DNA from: Cystobasidium ongulense | Taxonomy: Eukaryota; Basidiomycota; Cystobasidiomycetes; Cystobasidiales; Cystobasidiaceae | NCBI GenBank assembly: GCA_022835595.1 | Contig: BQUP01000011.1 | Span: 377,319-441,318 of the forward strand | DNA length: 64,000 nucleotides | Direction of reading: 5' to 3' | In this document: piece by piece, positions 58,825-64,000 of the stretch | Layout of the letters: every line of letters begins with the position of its first letter | Position numbering within the stretch: position 1 is the first letter of the stretch | The notes under the pieces: model-generated | What the model saw: only the letters and a program-made list of their open reading frames with translations | Databases searched by the model: none | What the model was told of the DNA's origin: nothing | Program-made: the position numbers and the translations under genes

Positions 58825-59751
58825 CTACATGACGATGCAGCAGCTGTTTTGCTGGGGGGACAAGACAGAAAGTTAGATTGGGATCTCCATCAAAATTGGG
58901 TTTACATACCTTCTTCGCCGACTTATAGAACATCTTTGATTGAGCGCTCAGATTCTCCGACCGTTCCACCAAGCTATCCAGCTTCTGTCCACGCTCGAGT
59001 ACTGATTCAATGGTCTTGTGCTGCAGATTCACGACACATGTCAGATGCAAGCTCGCTGAACGCGAGCATTGGCGAGCTTACCAAAATGATCTTGGTTTCA
59101 TCGAGCTCCTGTTGCACCTTCATGATCTGATCCGCTTGCTTGGGATCCTGGTATTTGCGAAGATATTCAGAAAGCTTAGGCCAGTTGATTTCCTGGAACT
59201 TGGCTCCAGTGCTGGCTGATTGCCGAGCCCTCGTGACATCGAGCTCGTAATCGGCCTTTGGGTGATCCTCCTGCCACTCGTCTGTGACCTTGTTCAAGAG
59301 GCCGAACGCCACGCGGACGGGATACTCTTCGTCAGTGACCATGACTGCGCTGAGCTCGCCCGTAGGCACGCAATAGACATGGAAGGTGTAGCTCTGTTCT
59401 TGAATGGATTGACGCTGGCCGGGTGCAGTCCTGTCGCTGACAGTCTTGCTGAAGAAGTTCAGGAATTCACCAATACTGTAAGCAACAGGTGGAGGTAGCA
59501 TGGAGAGTCAAAGTCAGCCGGATGCATTCGCTCAACCTAATCATCACAAGCCTGTCTGCTCCCGACGCGTCCCTGTCGCTTCGCTTGCCCAGATGCGAGA
59601 TGGACCAGCGACGCTTGTGACCCAAGTGACGACCGACTTACGAGCCTTTCTGGAGGAATGAGAAGCTGGACAGCTCCGAGGCGCGTGCAATGGAGATACT
59701 GCTATTCTCTTGCGCACCCTTGTCGAACAGCTGGATGTGGAGGACCTTCAT
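58825..59751 (-). CDS. YKT6: R-SNARE YKT6
   Basis: Four exons (59751..59642, 59475..59082, 59020..58910, 58851..58825) give 213 residues. The longin domain (1-140) is clear: [57 protein letters not shown] and [13 protein letters not shown]. The R-SNARE motif follows, [20 protein letters not shown] and [20 protein letters not shown], with the zero-layer Arg in VLERGQ. The last exon of 27 nt encodes QNSCCIVM, giving the double-Cys CAAX end for palmitoylation and prenylation, instead of a membrane helix. YKT6 cycles between cytosol and ER, Golgi, endosome and vacuole membranes and drives fusion, including at autophagosomes. Length and all domains are normal. Confidence 0.97.
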
Positions 59752-60587
59752 TGTGCTTGGATGTACGTTATCGGTTGTGTGGAAGAGACGATAACCTCGA
59801 GCTCGCTTTCCGCCTGCACTTGCCTCTCTGTTGATGCGTGATCAAGGCGGCTGGCAACGAACACAGGCCTGCCTCTTGCCATCGCATGCATGTCTACTAT
59901 ACAACGTATATGGGATAAACCTTGCATTCGACGCCGGCTCTTTGTCTCCTCCCTCATCGCCATTGCCCCAGCCTGGTCCCGCAACATCGCATCATCGAAG
60001 ACTGCCATTAGCAACTTCAAACGTACAGTAGATGGGCTGGAAGCGAAGAGGCCTTTATATTAACAAGGACCATGGAAATGATGCACACCGTCGTTGTCCA
60101 TCGTGCCGCAAGCGTTCGAAGCCCGAATACTTACACGGACAGTGGCAGGCAGGACTGTCTTCCACCATACTACGTACGAAAACAGAGTGACACTGCCCAT
60201 ACGATGAGCATGATTACTGCATCAAAAAAGGCCAAATGTCTTTCGAGCGTGTTAGTAATCTGTTGGACTGCAGAACTTCCTCACCAACCCACTGACGCGG
60301 CTCTAAGTATGAGGGAGGGCTATAAGTCTGCAATCGCTCAAATTCATATGGCGGCTGATGTATACTCCTTAATAGGTAGACACATAGATCTGTTCGACCT
60401 TTCAGCGTTGCCTTGCGCACGAATCGCGATACTCTGAGGATTGCCTCCTAGCGGAAAGTGATGTAAGCCCGAAGCTACTACGCCTTACTCCGCGAACAAG
60501 CAATCATTAGATCGGTAGGTGCGGAACACTCAAAAAAACATTGCCCAAGTTCGACGTGCTCTCGAAGCCAGCGTGCTCGAGATATGC
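59752..60587. other. Intergenic region between MFS stop and YKT6 start
   Basis: 836 bp between tandem minus-strand genes. A 121-codon plus-strand frame (60072-60437) has no family likeness and is not supported. No tRNA or repeat seen. Confidence 0.45.
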
Positions 60588-63007
60588 CTATAATACAACC
60601 CAAGACAAGAAACGGTTGCGAGCGCACCAGCTGCGCCAGACTTTGCCGTAGATGAAGACGGGAATGGCCAGCAAGTATAGCCCCACTGTCACTCCGCCGT
60701 ATACGCCGAAATATACCGCGGCACCGCTGCACAATCAGGAGGACGTCAGAAAGTCACCTTCGGGTATGCAAAGTGCGAATTCCGGCAGCTCACCTTTCGG
60801 CCATAAATTGATTGTAGATGTACGAAGACCCGAAGATATAACCGCTGCGGAGCAGGACCATAATACCAACTGTAACGCGTGAATTGATCAGTAAGCCTCT
60901 AGGCACCAATTTAGTGGTACAGCCAGCTTACACCCATCACCTCCTCGCGCAGGGAAGCACGAGTTGGCATAGCCAATGGTCCCGCAGCAACCCCAGAAGG
61001 CACCGACCCAGAGAAATGCCGAGAAGACTTCGCCGACGATAATACTATAGCCGTTACCGATAGTAAGCCCCCAACCGAAGGCGCCAATTGCGGTTGCAGC
61101 AGCAGCCGGAATCATGATGATAAGACGGTACTGTAGTTATCGATGTGTCAACAAAGGGTAAAGGTGGTCATGTTGTCACTTTACTTACTTCGGGTTCAAA
61201 TATACCGTGGTTGCGGACACTTAGCCACCGTGCGCCCCAGTCGATTATGGGTCTGTATGATTATAGGGTGCGTGAATAAAAAGATCCTCAAGCAGAGCAT
61301 CAAGCAGACGCACCCAGAGGCTAATGACGATATGCAAGCGCCGATGAGGGGAGGCCACCCAGCAATGTATCCGACAGTTCCAACCGACTTGGTGTAGTAC
61401 TGTCCACCATAGACTTGCGAGTCTATGGGAATAAGCGAGCATTAGATTTGCGCGCTTCCGGAAGGTCTCAGCCGGGACTTACAAATGGCTGCAGTACCAA
61501 CGAACCAATTAAACGACATCGTGCTAAAGCAAAGATGTTACGATTAATTGATGCCGGTCTTTTGAGAGAAATCTAGCCTACTATGCCAACAATGCCCAAA
61601 TGATATTCGGAGTCAGGACTAGAGCCCAGGGTCGCACCATGTTGGCAACCGAGCCGCCTTGCGTTATGGGTTTGTAAGGCACAGCAAGCTGGTGTCGTAG
61701 TGACATAGGCGAGTGGTCGATGTTGGCCTCAGAGTGAGGAACTTGGCTCGGAAGCGCATTGTCGATAGTGGAGCCGGCTTCTTTGACGTCCTCAACAAGC
61801 TCTCCACTGGGCTTGACCTGTCCAGCTCCGGGCATCGTGTCGACTGGAGAGGGTGTGCGAGCGTAGTATGTCTCGGGCATGAAAGCGAATACCAAGATGA
61901 CGCCGACCGCCTCGAAAGCTGCAAGGACCCAAAAGGTAGTGTGCCAGCCTGCCCTCTCTGCGCTGTAGGATGAGAAAGTTGCGTCAACCACCAAATGTGT
62001 GCAGGCAAAGCAAGGTCCGGTTTACATTTGACCAGAAATGATTGGAGCCAAGTTGATACTTGCCACGTAACTGTGTAGTGGAAGATAAGCATTAGGACAC
62101 TTGTCACTTCAGGCGGAAGATGAATGAACCTACGAGATTTGCCAGATTGTGATACGAAGGCCGTGTTCATAAGTAAAGAAAGCATCGGTGATGGTGGAGC
62201 CGGAGATTACACTTGAAAGGACATGCATCGTGAGTTTTGGTGATCATACCTCTAACAAATCGTCATAAGGCGCTTACGCAGAGGCAGCCATTCCCAGTCC
62301 CTGAAGAATGCGAGCACCATAGAGTGAACCATAGGACTTGCTTACGGCACCCCATATGCAGCCAACCAACTGGATACCGGAGGATGAGTTAACGACAGTG
62401 CTGTAATGGGTCCTTTCCCCCTTTCACGTACTTGAAATGCCGTAAAGAGCAAGTACATCAACCTGCGGCCGCAAAGATTCGAAAACATGACGACAAGAAT
62501 AGCGCCAACGCCTGTTGATCTTGAAGGTAAGCGGAATCCCCCCGGGAAGTAGTCTCGTGCTCAACTTGCCTTCGAACATGACCAGGATTCCATTCAGGTT
62601 GGCAACTTTCGAGATAGGCTCATTGAGATCTGTAGATACCTCGAGGAACGCCGGAACCAAGATAGGCCCGATAACACCGGTCAAACAGCTGATCCAGGTC
62701 AAGGCGAAAAAAAGGAGCTGTGAATAACAGAATGGTACGCGTCAGAAGAAGAACTCAAAAAAGGGAAGGTTTTGGTACGCGTGAGGTGATGTCTGCGTAC
62801 TTCCTTGCGAGCTCGGCTCCAGTTAAGCGGGTCTTTTGGATCATCAGAAGGTTGAGGGCGGAGGATGAGGTGGGTTCGCTTGGGATGTCGCTTCAGCTGT
62901 CGAGCATCCCCAACATCCTCGACCTCGGGTGGATCAAAGAGGCAGGTTCCAGGGGGATCGATGTGACTGTCGCTTGGCTCAATCTGAAAGAATTTGTTGG
63001 TTCTCAT
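60588..63007 (-). CDS. MFS transporter, DHA1-like (12 spans)
   Basis: 13 exons: 63007..62801, 62717..62570, 62511..62432, 62369..62278, 62211..62134, 62070..62026, 61962..61582, 61523..61483, 61422..61314, 61252..61189, 61130..60932, 60869..60794, 60726..60588. They give 552 residues in one frame. The cytosolic N-terminus has RPQPSDDPKDPLNWSRARK, the DPLNW element common in fungal DHA1 proteins. Next are the first helix ALTWISCLTGVIGPILVP, motif A as NLCGRRLMYLLFTAFQ, and RILQGLGMAASAVISGSTI, followed by GQIAERAGWHTTFW and MPETYYAR at the end of the first half. The central loop is long and acidic. GFGIMVLLRSGYIFGSSYIY and VYGGVTVGLYLLAIPVFIYG are the last helices. It probably moves small organic compounds or drugs; the substrate is unknown. 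Intron 62512-62569 starts with GC. Confidence 0.85.
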
Positions 63008-63385
63008 CGTGCTGGCTGGAAGAGGTGGGAGGAATTTGGAGATTAACAATGATAATGATGGGAACCAGAACCAGAAGAAGAAGAAGAAGAAGAGGGTAGC
63101 TCCCGCCTAAATACCCCATGGAGTCTTCAGGGCCAAACCCCGCTTTGACAATAAAAATGGAGGATTCTCCCCCGGCGATACTCTAGATTTTCCGGTTCTC
63201 CCTGGGAAAAACTCGGATCTAGAGGCGGGCCGCCTGGAGAGCTTGGAGAAGCAGGCGAAGGCCTAGAGGCGTTCAAGTGCATAACAGACCTGCAGCCGTA
63301 TAGCGAGAGTTGGTGTGGTAGCAGTGCGTGGTCGCGTTTCGAAGGAACAGCGTCCTGAAGCTCAGCCACTCATCGAAACATCAGC
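63008..63385. other. Divergent promoter, MFS transporter and zinc ADH
   Basis: 378 bp between divergent starts at 63007 and 63386. It contains the GAA microsatellite at 63072-63093. No further element recognised. Confidence 0.4.
63072..63093. repeat. GAA trinucleotide microsatellite
   Basis: About seven GAA units in the shared promoter of the MFS transporter and the zinc alcohol dehydrogenase. Short and pure, so possibly length-variable between strains. Confidence 0.8.
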
Positions 63386-64000
63386 ATGCCGTTCAAGACC
63401 CAAGCCTTCATCGTAGAGTCGGCTGGAGCGCCCTTCAAGCTCGAAGAGATTGAGCTCGACGACCCAGGAAGAGGCGAGGTGCTGGTCCAGATTGCGGCGT
63501 GTGGAATCTGTGTATGTGGCCTATCATAGTCAATCGACCAAGTCCGGGCGCTGATGTGCGGCTCATCAACATTCTGGAACACTGGCACTTGGCAGCACAC
63601 CGACGTGAACACTCAGAATGGAGTCTTTCCAAGCGCCTACCCTTGCATGCTGGGCCATGAGGGATCTGGAACGGTGATTGCTATCGGAGAGGGTGTCACG
63701 CGCACCAAAGTGGGCGACAAGGTTCTCTTGTCGTTCTCCTCCTGCCAGGACTGCAAAGTGAGGCCTTGCTCTCTGTGCACTCCCACGAGCCCAGTATGAA
63801 TATCACTAACATTCCGTTTGGGTCTTGACTGCAAAGATATGCAGATTTGGCTCTCCAGCCAGCTGTGTACATTGGTCGGAACTCAACTTTGGCCGTCTGC
63901 GACCATCTGGCTCCAACACCAGCGCCACCGGAGCTGATGGTCGACGCATCCATGGCACTTTTTTTGGGCAGAGTGTAACGTTTGACCGGCCCTCAGTCAT
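63386..64000 (+). CDS. Zinc-dependent (class III / aryl-alcohol type) alcohol dehydrogenase, 5' part
   Basis: Exons 63386..63511, 63596..63757 and 63837 onward are visible; the gene runs off the window. The N-terminus MPFKTQAFIVESAGAPFKLE is followed by the GroES-like fold: VQIAACGICHTDV with catalytic zinc Cys and His, LGHEGSGTVIAIGEGV with the second ligand region, and GDKVLLSFSSCQDC then KICRFGSPASC with the four-Cys structural zinc site. The first intron separates CGIC from HTDV. RIHGTFFGQS at the right end is as in NAD(P)-dependent benzyl/aryl-alcohol dehydrogenases, where GTFFGQSSF is typical. The frame can be read to 64000, but a GT donor at 63975 makes it likely that an intron starts there. 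It would interconvert alcohols and aldehydes; the cofactor-binding half is outside the window. Confidence 0.85.

Noticed and set aside
60072-60437. 121-codon plus-strand ORF upstream of YKT6
   Set aside because: No family, no codon or splice support; mixed composition typical of chance.
1-64000. tRNA, rRNA, CRISPR, transposon or viral sequences
   Set aside because: Intergenic stretches were scanned by eye for cloverleaf arms, terminal repeats and transposase or polymerase motifs; none was found. A tRNAscan or repeat search would be decisive.

Overview
The window is an intron-rich fungal nuclear segment, almost certainly from a basidiomycete. Introns are very short (mostly 50-75 nt, GT-AG with a few GC-AG), genes are densely packed on both strands, and two homeodomain genes are divergently arranged as in a basidiomycete HD mating-type locus. 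A seven-transmembrane protein of the DUF6533 type and a siderophore transporter also fit. I would place it in Agaricomycotina, possibly a Tremellomycete-like yeast, but the sequence alone does not settle that. All gene models were built by hand from open frames, splice signals and family conservation. Every complete model keeps a continuous reading frame across its exons.

Left part (1-8 kb): a probable HD1/HD2 mating-type pair (HD1 runs off the edge), an amino-acid/GABA-type permease, and an orphan 7TM protein.

8-32 kb is mostly housekeeping: an NVJ2/TEX2-type SMP lipid-transfer protein, a full-length ABCC transporter (21 exons), the proteasome lid subunit RPN5 divergent from the exosome cofactor LRP1/C1D, mitochondrial seryl-tRNA synthetase, a secreted GPI-anchored leucine-rich-repeat protein, a NudC-domain (NUDCD1-like) protein, and an FHA-kinase of the Chk2/Cds1/Dun1 type divergent from an unknown gene.

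32-42 kb: a DHA2-type MFS pump, eIF3f, mitochondrial aspartate aminotransferase, an Ala-rich LEA-like small protein, and a decayed amidase gene.

43-52 kb is a same-strand block of nutrient-uptake and redox genes: a siderophore transporter, a DAL5/allantoate-type anion transporter and a Gfo/Idh/MocA oxidoreductase whose 3' end carries a 38-bp tandem duplication, followed by a small hydrophilic orphan protein.

53-64 kb: a 1,474-residue coiled-coil protein of unknown role, the SNARE YKT6, a DHA1-type MFS transporter, and the 5' part of a zinc alcohol dehydrogenase cut by the window edge.

I found no tRNA or rRNA genes, CRISPR arrays, transposons or viral elements. The most notable items are the HD locus, the stopless in-frame intron just before the kinase DFG motif, several micro-exons, the decayed amidase with a still-readable splice junction, and two intron-dense small proteins of no recognised family.
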